64,000 nucleotides of DNA. Origin: Candidatus Methanoperedens sp. BLZ2 (GTDB taxonomy: Archaea > Halobacteriota > Methanosarcinia > Methanosarcinales > Methanoperedenaceae). This document shows positions 52,461 to 62,813 of the stretch, one piece after another. The DNA is taken from the NCBI RefSeq assembly GCF_002487355.1, contig NZ_NTMG01000070.1, positions 33,024 through 97,023 on the forward strand, written 5' to 3'. Under the pieces are notes generated by a model. The model saw nothing but the letters and a program-made list of their open reading frames with translations, was not told the origin of the DNA and ran no database searches. Numbering within the stretch: the stretch's first letter is position 1; each line of letters starts with the position of its first letter. The position numbers were made by a program, and so were the translations under genes.

Positions 52461-53570
52461 CTATAATACTCGCTCCATTATTCCGATTGCTCTTCTCAAA
52501 TTCTCCTCCGAGGTCGCATACGAAATCCTGATATGACCCTTTCCGTTCTCCCCAAAAGCCGAACCCGGAACAACAATGACGCCATTTTTCAGCAATTTCT
52601 GCGGCGCATCTTCATCTTCAACTTCAGGGAATGCATAGAACGCACCTTCCGGCTTAACGCATTTGATTCCTATCGATCCCAATCCTTCCATAATAATATC
52701 TCTGCGCTTCATGAAACTTTCACGCATTACAGTTACGCAATCCTGGGGCCCTTCGATGGCCTCCTGCGCCGCTTTCTGGGCTATCGAATTCGCGCATGCC
52801 TGGATGTACTGGTGGACTTTTAACATCTGCTCTACATACTCCTTTCTGGCGGCTGCATAACCAATGCGCCAGCCTGTCATGGCGTATGTCTTTGAGGCAG
52901 CGTTTATTGTTATCACATTATCAGTGAATTGTGCCGGGCTGACGTGCTCGCCTTCATAAATGAAATGCTCATACACTTCATCCGAGATTATCGTAATATT
53001 ATTATCCTGCGCAATCTCTGCGAGGCCCTTGATCTCTTTTCTGGTCTGCACGGTGCCTGTTGGATTTGAGGGTGAATTAATAATAAGCGCGCGAGTCTTT
53101 GGTGTAATTAATTCATTTACTGCTTCCGGTGTCATGGTCAATTTTTCACCAAGCGGAACACCTACGACTTTTCCTCCTGCCATCTTTGTCAGGGCAAAAT
53201 ATGATAAAAATCCCGGATCCGGGATCAGAACTTCATCTCCTTTATCCACCAATGCCTGCAATGCAAGATGCAGCGCCTCAGAAGCCCCTGACGTAACTAT
53301 GACCTCATCCGGTGATACCGTAAAATGATTCTCCGATTCAAACTTATGGCATAGGGCTGACCGCAATTCAGGAAAGCCAAGATTCATTGTGTAACCGGTC
53401 AGGCCTTTTTTAATGGCTTCGATAGCGGCATCCTTGATGTGCTGCGGTGTATCAAAATCCGGCTGGCCAAGCCCCAGGTTGACCGAATTCGGCCCGGCGC
53501 CTTCAAACATCTTGCGGATTCCCGATATATCAATGCTTTTTACGCGTTGTGAGAACATCATTTCACTCAA
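52461..53570 (-). CDS. Class I aminotransferase (aspartate/aromatic type)
   Basis: 369 aa, a PLP-dependent aminotransferase. The PLP lysine is K227 in AASKTYAMTGWRIGY; the substrate-binding region SPSNPTGTV and the NLGLGQPDFDTP N-terminus are typical. It likely moves an amino group between aspartate or an aromatic acid and 2-oxoglutarate. The gene overlaps the PHI gene by eight bases. The precise substrate is not determined from sequence. Confidence 0.82.
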   Translation of the reverse strand: MSEMMFSQRVKSIDISGIRKMFEGAGPNSVNLGLGQPDFDTPQHIKDAAIEAIKKGLTGYTMNLGFPELRSALCHKFESENHFTVSPDEVIVTSGASEALHLALQALVDKGDEVLIPDPGFLSYFALTKMAGGKVVGVPLGEKLTMTPEAVNELITPKTRALIINSPSNPTGTVQTRKEIKGLAEIAQDNNITIISDEVYEHFIYEGEHVSPAQFTDNVITINAASKTYAMTGWRIGYAAARKEYVEQMLKVHQYIQACANSIAQKAAQEAIEGPQDCVTVMRESFMKRRDIIMEGLGSIGIKCVKPEGAFYAFPEVEDEDAPQKLLKNGVIVVPGSAFGENGKGHIRISYATSEENLRRAIGIMERVL

Positions 53571-54171
53571 AAACCGTATGTCTCTTCTTCAACTCTGCCT
53601 CGCTTGCTCCTGTCCTGACCATAAGTTCTGAGACCACAGCATCAAGGAAAACAAGAGCAGATATCTCAAAAATTGTTCCAAGGGGCGCTAACTGGGGATA
53701 GCCTATCATCCTTCGCTCGTGATAATCCTCATAAACAATATCTTCCTTGGGTCGTCCCGGAACAATGACAACAATATCTGAAATTTTACCCAGGGTAGAA
53801 TCCTTGTTTGATGTAATAACAGCAAGTTTTGATCCGATTTTCTTGGATATTCCTCCCAGATTTGCGATAGAAGGTGTCTCACCTGAACCTGAAACTGCAA
53901 TAACAAGATCATCCGGCTGCACGGCCGGGGTTGTTGTTTCACCCACGAAGTAAACAATAAATCCAAGATGCATAAGCCTCATCGCAAAAGCCCGTGCCGC
54001 AAGCCCGGATCTTCCGGCTCCCATCAGGAATATTCTTTTAGAATCCATTATTCCATTTACAAGCGATGTCACAGAGCACGTATCAAGTTTTGATGCAACC
54101 TTTTTTATATGATCGGCAATAAGGTTCATCGATACAATAGTTGCCTCACATTCTTTCTTTTCGGATTTCAT
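53563..54171 (-). CDS. hxlB: 6-phospho-3-hexuloisomerase (SIS domain)
   Basis: 202 aa, SIS fold: RIFLMGAGRSGLAARAFAMRLMHLG, LVIAVSGSGETPSIANLGG and SDIVVIVPGRP match PHI. It converts 3-hexulose 6-phosphate to fructose 6-phosphate or back. With the HPS domain at 21-22 kb it makes up the RuMP pathway used in archaea for pentose synthesis. It overlaps the unknown protein upstream at ATGA and the aminotransferase downstream. Confidence 0.85.
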   Translation of the reverse strand: MKSEKKECEATIVSMNLIADHIKKVASKLDTCSVTSLVNGIMDSKRIFLMGAGRSGLAARAFAMRLMHLGFIVYFVGETTTPAVQPDDLVIAVSGSGETPSIANLGGISKKIGSKLAVITSNKDSTLGKISDIVVIVPGRPKEDIVYEDYHERRMIGYPQLAPLGTIFEISALVFLDAVVSELMVRTGASEAELKKRHTVFE

Positions 54172-54683
54172 TTTAATACTGATTCCTCTTTGTCTTTATA
54201 TTCTATTCTTTTTACCTTCCATCCATCAAGGTTTTTCAACTTATTATAGATAAAGATGATCTTCTCAGGACTTCCATCCCAGTGAAGTGTTTTCCTTATG
54301 TCCTTTTCACAGAGCTGGTCAACGACCGACCTGACGAAATGGGCTAAGGCTATCTTTTTGGAAAAGGGTATATTAAAAATGACCCTATAACCTCCATTCG
54401 TTTTTGCGTATGACGTCAAAACATATCCCATATTCTCATATTTACCAATACTCTTGAAATCACATATTATTTCCTGTTCAAGAGCAACCGATGAATCGAT
54501 ACTGGATATTCCAAATATAACATCACGTATTAACGACTCACCCGCTTGCCTGCCAAACCATAACATGATCTTGCCTGTTGTAAGGGATATAGTAATATCA
54601 TCGCGCCCGAGTTCAACTATATTTACTTCCTGACCATCTTTAAAAAATATTGATTTATCCATTGCCTCCTTTTTTGAACTCAT
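54168..54683 (-). CDS. Conserved-looking protein of unknown function
   Basis: 171 aa, soluble, no motif recognised. A beta-rich first half (DGQEVNIVELGRDDITISLTTGKIMLWFG) is followed by a mixed second half. It overlaps hxlB by four bases at ATGA, so it is translated with it and may be regulatory or metabolic. Confidence 0.6.
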   Translation of the reverse strand: MSSKKEAMDKSIFFKDGQEVNIVELGRDDITISLTTGKIMLWFGRQAGESLIRDVIFGISSIDSSVALEQEIICDFKSIGKYENMGYVLTSYAKTNGGYRVIFNIPFSKKIALAHFVRSVVDQLCEKDIRKTLHWDGSPEKIIFIYNKLKNLDGWKVKRIEYKDKEESVLK

Positions 54684-54746
54684 TTATATATCCTAACAAA
54701 ATATTATAAACTTTATAAATGTTATAAATATTACAGGTATAAACAA

Positions 54747-55598
54747 TTATGAATATTTTCCAATCAGATCATTTAATTTACGTTTTGTTTCAACAGGTAT
54801 CTTGTCCGGGGAAGTGACAATTGCTCCTGCTAATGCATTTGAGCATACGCAATTTCTCTCAAGAGAGATTCTTGGAATAGCTTCTTTAATAATTTTCCTG
54901 ACTGCTTCCTCATTCTTAATTGCATTGGAAATTACTGTTTCAATACTGACATCAGTTTCATGCCACACATCATAATCAGTAACAGTTGCGATCATGCCGT
55001 AACAGATCTCTGCTTCCCGTGCAAGTTTTGCTTCAGGAAGTGCAGTCATCCCGATAATGTCAAATCCCAGGCTTTGATAAACTTTTGATTCAGCGCGTGT
55101 TGAAAATTGCGGCCCTTCCATGCAGACATATGTTCCTTTTTCATGTATTGAATATCCAAGATCCCGTGTGATGCCGGCGATCATAGAAGACATATCGGGA
55201 CAGAAAGGATCAGCAAAACCGATATGCGCAACTATCCCGTCTTCAAAGAAAGTACTATCTCTCAAACGTGTCCTGTCAAATATCTGGTCAGGTATCACGA
55301 TATCAAGCGGCTTATGTTCAAGTTTCAGGCTTCCAACTGCTGACGCTGAGATTATCCTCTTCACGCCAAGTTTCTTAAGTGCGAGAATATTTGCCCTCGA
55401 ATTCAATTTACCGGGTGAGATCCTGTGCCCTTTCCCATGTCTCGGGAGAAATGCCACATTAATTTCACCAAAAGACCCGATTGTGATAGCATCTGATGGT
55501 TTTCCGAAAGGGGTATCGATTTCAACTTCCTGCACATTATCCAGCATTGCCGTATCGTAAACACCGGTTCCTCCAATTACTGCTATATCTGCCTGCAT
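54747..55598 (-). CDS. mtnP: S-methyl-5'-thioadenosine/inosine phosphorylase family
   Basis: 283 aa of the purine nucleoside phosphorylase fold. IGGTGVYD at the start, FLPRHGKGHRISPG, MEGPQFSTRAES and MTALPEAKLAREAEICY are family signatures, with the phosphate and purine pockets present. It splits methylthioadenosine (or methylthioinosine) with phosphate to salvage adenine and methionine carbon. A phosphoribosyltransferase gene follows on the same strand and may reuse the released base. Confidence 0.85.
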   Translation of the reverse strand: MQADIAVIGGTGVYDTAMLDNVQEVEIDTPFGKPSDAITIGSFGEINVAFLPRHGKGHRISPGKLNSRANILALKKLGVKRIISASAVGSLKLEHKPLDIVIPDQIFDRTRLRDSTFFEDGIVAHIGFADPFCPDMSSMIAGITRDLGYSIHEKGTYVCMEGPQFSTRAESKVYQSLGFDIIGMTALPEAKLAREAEICYGMIATVTDYDVWHETDVSIETVISNAIKNEEAVRKIIKEAIPRISLERNCVCSNALAGAIVTSPDKIPVETKRKLNDLIGKYS

Positions 55599-55603
55599 TT
55601 ATT

Positions 55604-56308
55604 TTATGCTCCTTCATAAGTCCATGATTTTTTTCCTGGAATGTTTTTTGTTTTTATTACCCCTCTTCTTACCATTTCATCAAGTATCTCTTCCATTCTG
55701 TCGGGCTGCGCTATCTCAAAGCTTATGGGATCGATATTGTGATATTTTAAAAGTCCTACCCTTATTTTTTCAACATTCCATTCGTTCTGTTTTTCCTTGG
55801 CCATGAGGCGGGAGATGATATCTATCATGTCTTCGATAAAATTCCATGGATATACGATCCAGCCCCATTCCTGGACGACTTCGCCGCAATAATCGGGTTT
55901 TATCTCCGATGTGTACAGGTACTGGAGTACTGCTGTCCTGACCTCTTTTGGATTATGTTTGCTCACATATTCTTTTGAGTGTGCGATACTTTTACCCGTA
56001 TCGGTAATATCATCTACGATCAGGACTCTTTTCCCGGCAACTGCATTATCTGCAAGCGGATACTTAATACGAGGATCGCCTCCGGCGTTTGCAGTACCCA
56101 CATAATGTTCGATTTTAAGGCTTGTAAGGTCATTGAGCCCCAGAAAATCACAAAGCACCCTTCCGGCAAACCATCCCCCCCGGGCCAGTGCAATTATCGT
56201 ATCGGGTTTATACCCTGATCTTTTCACATCGTTTGCTACATGCCTGCATAAGTCGTAAATATAGTCCCAGTTCGTGATTACACATTTGAATTTGTCAGGA
56301 AGTACCAT
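55604..56308 (-). CDS. Phosphoribosyltransferase with C-terminal extension
   Basis: 234 aa. The PRPP loop VLIVDDITDTGKSI and ALARGGWFAGRVLCDFLG are typical of purine phosphoribosyltransferases. An added C-terminal part of about 80 residues (FEIAQPDRMEEILDEMVRRGVI) has a helix-wing look. Five bases separate it from mtnP. It probably salvages a purine base into a nucleotide. Confidence 0.8.
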   Translation of the reverse strand: MVLPDKFKCVITNWDYIYDLCRHVANDVKRSGYKPDTIIALARGGWFAGRVLCDFLGLNDLTSLKIEHYVGTANAGGDPRIKYPLADNAVAGKRVLIVDDITDTGKSIAHSKEYVSKHNPKEVRTAVLQYLYTSEIKPDYCGEVVQEWGWIVYPWNFIEDMIDIISRLMAKEKQNEWNVEKIRVGLLKYHNIDPISFEIAQPDRMEEILDEMVRRGVIKTKNIPGKKSWTYEGA

Positions 56309-56456
56309 TGGGTCACCACCTTAACGGAAATGTATTACATAGCTATATATTTTTTGGAAGACTCCTATTAAGTTCTTTTGCTGCTGAGCAACCATTATAA
56401 AAGTAAAAAAATGATATGTCCTTTGGAAAGCTTTAACTTGCTTAAAGTTTAAATTA

Positions 56457-57788
56457 ATGATTCCCATGAATGATATTTTTGATAATGCATACAAAGCTCT
56501 TGAGTTTGCACAAAAAGAAGGAGCGGATGAAGTTGAGATATATTGCATAAAAGGCAGGTCTATTTCGATAGATATTCACAGGGACGTAATTGATCTTGCA
56601 AAAGAAAGCCTTATTTCAGGCATCGGGATAAGGGCGATCGTGAAAGGGGCCGTGGGTTTTTCAAGTACTAACGATGTTTTGCGAATTAAAGAAGCTTCCG
56701 AACTTGCTGTAAAATCAGCGCGCGTAAGAGGCAGTGATCCTGAATGGTCAGGACTTCCAGTAAAAAAGAAACTTCCGAAGGTTAAGGGCATTTTTGATAA
56801 GAAAATTGCAGATATCCAGATCGAGTCATGCATTGATTTCACTACTGAACTGATAAATGGCGCAAAGTCTATCCGGAATATTGTGCCTACTTCAGGACAT
56901 TTTGCATGCGGGAATTCAACCAAGCTCATTTTGAACTCAAACGGCGTTGAGACACAGGAAGAAGATACGATCGTACAGGCTTCAATAGATGCGATTACCA
57001 GGGATTTACCTCTTTCCACCGCTTCCGAATTCGATATGTCGAGAAAACTGGATATGGATTTCTACAAAATCGGGGAACGAGCCTCATCCCTTGCCCTGCG
57101 GTCACAAAATGGCATAAGCACGCAAACGCGGGATTGCACCGTACTTCTGGAACCCATGGCTATAGCAGATCTTCTCGAAAATACGATCGTGACTTCGGTA
57201 AATGCGGATAATATCCAGAAAGGCAGATCATCCCTGATAGGGAAAATGGATACTTCGATAGCTTCGGATCAACTATCCATTATCGATGACGGGATTTTTT
57301 CCGGTGGTCTTGGCACATCATCATGCGATGAAGAGGGAACACCGTCCCAGACAACTCCTATTATTAAAAACGGTATCTTATCGTCGTTCATTTATGACTG
57401 TTATGCTGCAGGGAAAGAGAAGCGGGAAAGCACAGGCAATGCCATCAGGGGATCTTACACGTCCACGCCTTCAATTGGTATTCGTAACTTAATAATTGAA
57501 CATCCGTCATCAGATATCATTGCAGAAACATCAGACGGGGTTATTGTCAATACCGTTATCGGTGCTCATACAGCAAATCCAATTTCAGGGGATTTTTCGG
57601 TTGAGGCCAGGAATTCCTTTGAGATAAAGAATGGCCAGATCGCATCACCCATCAAATCATTGATGATCTCCGGGAATATCTTTGAGCTTTTGAAGAATAT
57701 CGACGGGATCGGGAAAGATATAAGGAAAGTAGGGAATGTCATAACTCCCACGGTCAGGGTTGGAAAAATGAAGGTAGTAGGGAATTAA
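56457..57788 (+). CDS. pmbA: TldD/PmbA family protein (PmbA-like)
   Basis: 443 aa. NDIFDNAYKALEFAQKEGADEVEIY and later SSCDEEGTPSQTTPIIKNGIL and GNAIRGSYTSTPSIG are PmbA/TldE features. No HExxxH zinc motif of TldD is seen, so this is the non-catalytic type that needs a TldD partner. Such pairs degrade or mature peptides. The start may be the ATG at 56463. Partner not visible here. Confidence 0.82.
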   Translation: MIPMNDIFDNAYKALEFAQKEGADEVEIYCIKGRSISIDIHRDVIDLAKESLISGIGIRAIVKGAVGFSSTNDVLRIKEASELAVKSARVRGSDPEWSGLPVKKKLPKVKGIFDKKIADIQIESCIDFTTELINGAKSIRNIVPTSGHFACGNSTKLILNSNGVETQEEDTIVQASIDAITRDLPLSTASEFDMSRKLDMDFYKIGERASSLALRSQNGISTQTRDCTVLLEPMAIADLLENTIVTSVNADNIQKGRSSLIGKMDTSIASDQLSIIDDGIFSGGLGTSSCDEEGTPSQTTPIIKNGILSSFIYDCYAAGKEKRESTGNAIRGSYTSTPSIGIRNLIIEHPSSDIIAETSDGVIVNTVIGAHTANPISGDFSVEARNSFEIKNGQIASPIKSLMISGNIFELLKNIDGIGKDIRKVGNVITPTVRVGKMKVVGN

Positions 57789-57835
57789 TATATATACTTT
57801 CACTATATTTAATGAATAGTATTAAAGGAGTAAAT

Positions 57836-58861
57836 ATGAAAATTAACACCAACCTCGTTCTTTTCTTAGTAATGGTCTTATTGACCGCAGGGATGGCAAT
57901 AGAACACAGCAGACTGGCAATAATCCCGCTTATCATTGCAATTATAATAGGAATTAACCTGATCGCAAAAGAAAACGGTGAGAAATCCGAACTAAAAAAA
58001 GTGAAAATTATTAACAACGAAAAAGGAGAAGGAAGTATATCAATAATCATCGGTGTAGTAATATTTTTACTTTTTATCATTGTAATTGTTGCTCTTCTTG
58101 GAAGTTACCGTATTGAAACAGGAACGGGGGCAATAATAACTGAAGTAAATGGAAATAAGGTCCCGATGACAGAAGTGGGATGGCATACAAGAACTCCTAT
58201 ACTTACTGATGTTGAAAAATATAGCGTTGTAAATAATAACATATATTTCCCGGCCGATTATCTGGAACTTGAATCCAGGTTCAAAGGGGATACTCAATCG
58301 GGGGCGATCGGATTCGATATTAAAACCACGGACGATAAGGTAGTCGATACAGGCGCTGTAATGTCATTTGAAATTGTGGACCTGATACAATTCGGAGTTA
58401 AAAACACGCATCCACAGGAGCAATTGCAAAAAGCGTATGATAGTCTGGTCTTCAATTATCTTCAATCCCAGTCCTCTGAGAAGATCACAACCCAGATTAC
58501 TTCTATCAATGACGAATTATATCAGAAATTAAAAGAGTCAAAGATCGAAGATCAATTCGGAATTAAAGTAAACTCCGTATCCCTGTTAAGACCCACATTT
58601 ACCAAGATCGCCCTGGATGCTCTTGCGGAAAAACAGGCGATACAGGCAAAATCCGAAGGTGAATTGAATGCGGCTAAGAACCGGGCAGAAGCAATAGAAA
58701 CTATTGCAAAAGCGCAAAAGAGCCAGGCAGACATTTTAAAGAACGTCCCTCCGGAACAGCTCGATTTCAATGCCAAACTGGCATTGTACGACACGCTAAA
58801 AGGAAATCAAAACGTCATCTGGGTAATCCCGTCAGGGCAACCTGTGGTTCTAACAAAATAA
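57836..58861 (+). CDS. SPFH/band 7 (prohibitin-like) membrane protein
   Basis: 341 aa from the ATG at 57836, with GGAG 5 bases upstream; a start at 57812 is inside the same leader and less likely. Two or three N-terminal membrane helices, then the SPFH domain (GTGAIITEVNGNKVPMTEVGWHTRTPI) and the KQAIQAKSEGELNAAKNRAEAIETIAKAQK coiled coil in its end. Such proteins form oligomeric rings that organise membrane proteins. Confidence 0.82.
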   Translation: MKINTNLVLFLVMVLLTAGMAIEHSRLAIIPLIIAIIIGINLIAKENGEKSELKKVKIINNEKGEGSISIIIGVVIFLLFIIVIVALLGSYRIETGTGAIITEVNGNKVPMTEVGWHTRTPILTDVEKYSVVNNNIYFPADYLELESRFKGDTQSGAIGFDIKTTDDKVVDTGAVMSFEIVDLIQFGVKNTHPQEQLQKAYDSLVFNYLQSQSSEKITTQITSINDELYQKLKESKIEDQFGIKVNSVSLLRPTFTKIALDALAEKQAIQAKSEGELNAAKNRAEAIETIAKAQKSQADILKNVPPEQLDFNAKLALYDTLKGNQNVIWVIPSGQPVVLTK

Positions 58862-58865
58862 CTTT

Positions 58866-59930
58866 TTAGCCTTTTATAAATTCTTCAAGTTTTTCCCGTG
58901 CCTCAACATCCCGCATCTGCAGAGGGGGATGCTTCATAAAATATGCGGATGCTGGCAGTATTGGTCCGCCGATCTTCCTGTCAAGTGCGATTTTTGCCAC
59001 GCGGATAGCATCCACGACCACACCTGCGCTGTTCGGGCTGTCCTCCACAGAGAGTTTAAGGTCAATGTAAGCCGGGACATCCCCGAAGAGCTTGAAATCA
59101 ATTTTGAGGTGGCATATCTTATTATCGTTCAGGCAATCTATGCAGCCGTTGGGGCCTGCGTAAACATAAGCATCATAAGGAATCTGGGAAGCCACGGATT
59201 CTGTTTTTGATATCTTCTTGGATTTAAGCCTTGCCTGGTCGGTCATATTCCGGAAATCCGTGTTCCCGCCGATATTTAACTGGTAGGTGCTGTTGATCCT
59301 CGCACCCCTGTCCACTATCAGCTGGGTAAGTGCCCGGTGAACTATAGTTGCACCCACAAGGCTTTTAATATCGTCCCCGATGATCGGGAGCTTTGCTTTT
59401 TTGAATTTGTCAGCCCATTGTTTATTCGAAGCGATAAAGACCGGGATGCAGTTTATGAAACCACAGCCTGCTTCAAGTGCCTGGGACGCATACCATTTAA
59501 CGGCTTCTTCCGAACCCACAGGTAAATAATTTATCAATATGTCTGCTTTTGATTGTTTCAACACAGATGCCACATCTACAGGTTTTTGTTTTTCGTCCAC
59601 CCTGAAATAATCCTTCATGTGAGGAGCAACACCGTCAAGAACCTGTCCTTTCATGACCTCAACATTAAATCCAGGCACATCGGAAAACTTATTCGTGCAA
59701 TTCGGCTCGGAAAATATGGCTTCGGACAGGTCAGTTCCAACTTTACGCATATCGATGTCAAAAGCTGCCACAGGTTTAATATCTGATATCAAGTAACCGC
59801 CCAGCGAATTATGCATTAGTCCGGGAACAAGATCATCGGAATTTTTTATGTTTTTATAATATTCAAGTCCCTGAATTAAGGATGAAGCGCAATTTCCTAC
59901 ACCAGCTATCGCGATACGTATGCCTGCCAT
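58866..59930 (-). CDS. ino1: Inositol-3-phosphate synthase
   Basis: 354 aa. AIAGVGNCASSLIQGLEYY binds NAD, and NYLPVGSEEAVKWYASQALEAG and DDIKSLVGATIVHRAL are typical. It isomerises glucose 6-phosphate to inositol 3-phosphate, the precursor for archaetidylinositol. The AIP synthase gene lies 51 bases upstream on the same strand and uses its product. Normal length. Confidence 0.9.
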   Translation of the reverse strand: MAGIRIAIAGVGNCASSLIQGLEYYKNIKNSDDLVPGLMHNSLGGYLISDIKPVAAFDIDMRKVGTDLSEAIFSEPNCTNKFSDVPGFNVEVMKGQVLDGVAPHMKDYFRVDEKQKPVDVASVLKQSKADILINYLPVGSEEAVKWYASQALEAGCGFINCIPVFIASNKQWADKFKKAKLPIIGDDIKSLVGATIVHRALTQLIVDRGARINSTYQLNIGGNTDFRNMTDQARLKSKKISKTESVASQIPYDAYVYAGPNGCIDCLNDNKICHLKIDFKLFGDVPAYIDLKLSVEDSPNSAGVVVDAIRVAKIALDRKIGGPILPASAYFMKHPPLQMRDVEAREKLEEFIKG

Positions 59931-59981
59931 TAAATTTCCTCTTATACCCGCTTATTGATTCCTTATACAACTTAAAATTTG

Positions 59982-60551
59982 TTATTTAAGGACTCTTCTT
60001 ACGAATGTTATCCTCTGGAAAACAGTTATTAAAGATATAACTGCTACTAAGAGAATAGCCCAATTTACCATTCTGAAGAAAGCCCCCAGGATAATTATAA
60101 TTAATCTTACAGGACGGTCTCCAAACCCAACAGATGCGCTCGCTCCGGCTGCTTCGGCGCGGGCACGGGTATAACTGACCATCAGGGAGCCGAAAATCGC
60201 AATAGTCCCTATCAACCAGCCTTGAATGAAATCCAACCGGGTCAAGCCGCCGTATATTGCTCCGATTATGATTGCAGCGTCTGCAAACCTGTCGCATACA
60301 GAGTCAAGGAAACCTCCGAACTTTGTCATTCTGTTATTTTCGCGCGCAACAAGACCATCGAGGGAATCAAAAAACCCGCCTGCAAGTAGAAAAGTCCCGG
60401 CCCAGTAAAGTTCCTGCCGTGCAAAAAAATATGCTGATACCAGACTTAACAGAAGTCCGAAAAGGGTCAGAGTGTTCGGGTTTATTTCAGTGGTCTTTTT
60501 TGCCAGGGGTCTTAAAACATCCCTGACTGATTCTTTGATTTCTTCGAACAT
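59982..60551 (-). CDS. Archaetidylinositol phosphate synthase-like CDP-alcohol phosphatidyltransferase
   Basis: 189 aa from the ATG at 60551; the upstream 33 residues open to 60650 overlap an antitoxin-like frame and are not conserved. The CDP-alcohol motif is DSLDGLVARENNRMTKFGGFLDSVCDRFAD, in order D-x2-DG-x2-AR-x8-G-x3-D-x3-D. Several membrane helices follow. It links CDP-archaeol with inositol phosphate at the membrane. Operon with ino1 is likely. Confidence 0.85.
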   Translation of the reverse strand: MFEEIKESVRDVLRPLAKKTTEINPNTLTLFGLLLSLVSAYFFARQELYWAGTFLLAGGFFDSLDGLVARENNRMTKFGGFLDSVCDRFADAAIIIGAIYGGLTRLDFIQGWLIGTIAIFGSLMVSYTRARAEAAGASASVGFGDRPVRLIIIILGAFFRMVNWAILLVAVISLITVFQRITFVRRVLK

Positions 60552-60804
60552 TATATTTATATTGTTGTGGTATATGATTAAGATTGCTTTCAATAAGAAT
60601 ACAATTTGAAATGCCATATAAATAATGGTCATGCTCAACTGCAAGGTCACTGACTCCAGTATCTACCGCCAAAGATGCTAAATCGAAGGATGGATCACTT
60701 TCGATAGGCGATATCTCCCGAATTATCAATTCTACTTCCTGGCCAGGTTTTAAATCTAATGGGTGTTTAAGTCGAAATGTTTTTCCTTCGTAGTTTTTGC
60801 TCAT
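60487..60804 (-). CDS. DUF104-type antitoxin remnant, no toxin
   Basis: 105 aa as open. Residues 1-64 resemble a DUF104/AF2212-like antitoxin: YEGKTFRLKHPLDLKPGQEVELII and VSDLAVEHDHYLYG, the usual end of such proteins. The frame then continues out of family into the start of the AIP synthase gene (60487-60551). The usual stop and the toxin gene seem lost, leaving an orphan antitoxin. Confidence 0.65.
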   Translation of the reverse strand: MSKNYEGKTFRLKHPLDLKPGQEVELIIREISPIESDPSFDLASLAVDTGVSDLAVEHDHYLYGISNCILIESNLNHIPQQYKYNVRRNQRISQGCFKTPGKKDH

Positions 60805-61587
60805 TCACTGCTGACCCTTGACTCCGTCCTTCAACTCCCGCGCCAGCGCCTCAAGCCTCACAGGCACATCTTCACCTTTTGCAATAATATCCACAAATGC
60901 AGACCCGACGATCACACCATCAGCCCCGGCGCGGATTATCTCTGATGCTTGCTTGCCATTCGATATACCGAATCCTACGGCTCTGGGCGTGGTAGTCTTT
61001 ACCCTTTTTATAAGTTCACGTGTCGAACCGGCAACATCTGACCGGGCGCCAGTAACACCAAGCCGTGCCACAAGATATATAAAGCCAGCACCTTCTTTAA
61101 GTATCTGGTTCATTCTTTCTTCAGTCGTCGTTGGAGCAACAAGATAAATGAGGTCTATTTCATTCTCTTTGCATACCTGCTGGAGTTCATCTGATTCTTC
61201 AGGCGGAAGATCAGGAACTATCATTCCGGATATCCCGGATGCTGCACAATCTTTTGCGAATTTTTCGAGGCCGCGTTTGAATATGAGATTATAATATGTC
61301 ATTACGACAAGAGGAATATGTAGTTTTAGCGAAGAGATCGTCCTGAAATAAACGTCAGGCGTCATGCCGCCGTCAAGTGCTCTCTGGATGCCTGCCTGGA
61401 TCGTGGGGCCATCAGCGACCGGGTCTGAGAATGGAAGACCAAGTTCAATAATATCGGCGCCGCCCCGGACAAGTGCTGTCACATACTCTTTCGTGGCTTG
61501 CGGCGTGGGGTCGCCAGCGCAGATATATGCGATAAGAGCGCCCTCTTTCTTTTCTTTAAGCTGTTTGAATTTTTCTTCTATTCTCAT
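60805..61587 (-). CDS. trpA: Tryptophan synthase alpha subunit
   Basis: 260 aa. [38 protein letters not shown] (with the catalytic Asp) and [24 protein letters not shown] match. It splits indole-3-glycerol phosphate to indole. The start overlaps the trpB stop by four bases. Third gene of trpCBA. Confidence 0.92.
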   Translation of the reverse strand: MRIEEKFKQLKEKKEGALIAYICAGDPTPQATKEYVTALVRGGADIIELGLPFSDPVADGPTIQAGIQRALDGGMTPDVYFRTISSLKLHIPLVVMTYYNLIFKRGLEKFAKDCAASGISGMIVPDLPPEESDELQQVCKENEIDLIYLVAPTTTEERMNQILKEGAGFIYLVARLGVTGARSDVAGSTRELIKRVKTTTPRAVGFGISNGKQASEIIRAGADGVIVGSAFVDIIAKGEDVPVRLEALARELKDGVKGQQ

Positions 61588-62768
61588 TTTCTCATCCCCA
61601 TAACGGTCTCAAGATCTTTATCGCCCCGTCCTGAAATATTGATAACAACAATGTCCCCAAGCTCTCCTGATGCCGCCGCTCTCTTGACATATGCCACAGC
61701 ATGAGATGACTCAAGCGCCGGGATGATCCCTTCAAATCTGCACAGGTCATGGAATGCAAGAAGTGCCTCGCTGTCCATTGAATTACATGGTTTGAGACGT
61801 CCGATATCAGCCAGGTACGCAAGTTCAGGACCAACGCCTGCATAATCAAGACCTGCTGCGATCGAACTTGATTCAAGTATCTGCCCGTACTTATTCTGGA
61901 GCACTTTTGTGCGCATGCCGTGCAGGATGCCATCCTCGCCTGTGCAAAGAGTTGCTGAATGAAGCGCCTCTTTTTCAGTTGTTTTCATGCCGCTTCCTCC
62001 TGCTTCTACTGCGAAAAGGTCAACATCTTCTTCTATGAAGGGATGAAATATACCCATGGCATTGCTGCCCCCGCCTGTGCATGCCACTATGGAGTCAGGA
62101 AACCTGCCTTCTTTTTCCAGTATCTGGGTGCGCACCTCTTTTCCTATGACGCTCTGGAAATCCCGCACCATTGTCGGGAATGGATGCGGCCCGACTACCG
62201 AGCCGATCATGTAATGCGTTGTCTCTACATTTGCCACCCAGTCGCGCATCGCTTCGTTAATTGCATCCTTTAATGTCTGTGAACCGCTTTTTACAGGAAT
62301 GACCTTTGTTCCCATCAATTCCATCCTGTAAACATTCATGCGCTGGCGTACAGTATCCTTTGCGCCCATGTAAACTTCGGTCTTTATATCAAACGCTGCG
62401 CCCGCCATCGCACATGCTGTACCATGCTGGCCTGCACCGGTCTCGGCAATTATCCTTTTTTTCCCCATGTATTTTGCAAGTAACCCCTGGCCAAGCGTAT
62501 TATTCAATTTATGTGCGCCGCCGTGGATGAGATCTTCCCGTTTTAAGTAGATCTTTACACCGTATTCCCTGCTCAATCTTTTTGCAAAATATAACGGGGA
62601 GGGACGGCCTGCAAAATCCCGGAGATAATGATTCAGTTCATCATTAAAAACAGCATCATCTTTATATTTTTCATAATATTCAGTAAGCTCAACAAGCGCA
62701 GGCATCAATACTTCAGGTACGAACTGGCCACCGTATTTACCAAATTTGGACTCAAGCTTAAGTGTCAT
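61584..62768 (-). CDS. trpB: Tryptophan synthase beta subunit
   Basis: 394 aa, the TrpB1 form. The PLP lysine is in [30 protein letters not shown] and [14 protein letters not shown] are also present. It joins indole and serine to tryptophan with TrpA. It lies between trpC and trpA. Confidence 0.92.
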   Translation of the reverse strand: MTLKLESKFGKYGGQFVPEVLMPALVELTEYYEKYKDDAVFNDELNHYLRDFAGRPSPLYFAKRLSREYGVKIYLKREDLIHGGAHKLNNTLGQGLLAKYMGKKRIIAETGAGQHGTACAMAGAAFDIKTEVYMGAKDTVRQRMNVYRMELMGTKVIPVKSGSQTLKDAINEAMRDWVANVETTHYMIGSVVGPHPFPTMVRDFQSVIGKEVRTQILEKEGRFPDSIVACTGGGSNAMGIFHPFIEEDVDLFAVEAGGSGMKTTEKEALHSATLCTGEDGILHGMRTKVLQNKYGQILESSSIAAGLDYAGVGPELAYLADIGRLKPCNSMDSEALLAFHDLCRFEGIIPALESSHAVAYVKRAAASGELGDIVVINISGRGDKDLETVMGMRK

Positions 62769-62813
62769 ATTCTTATTTATCCTTCTTAATTAATCTTCTT
62801 AATTATTCTTTTC

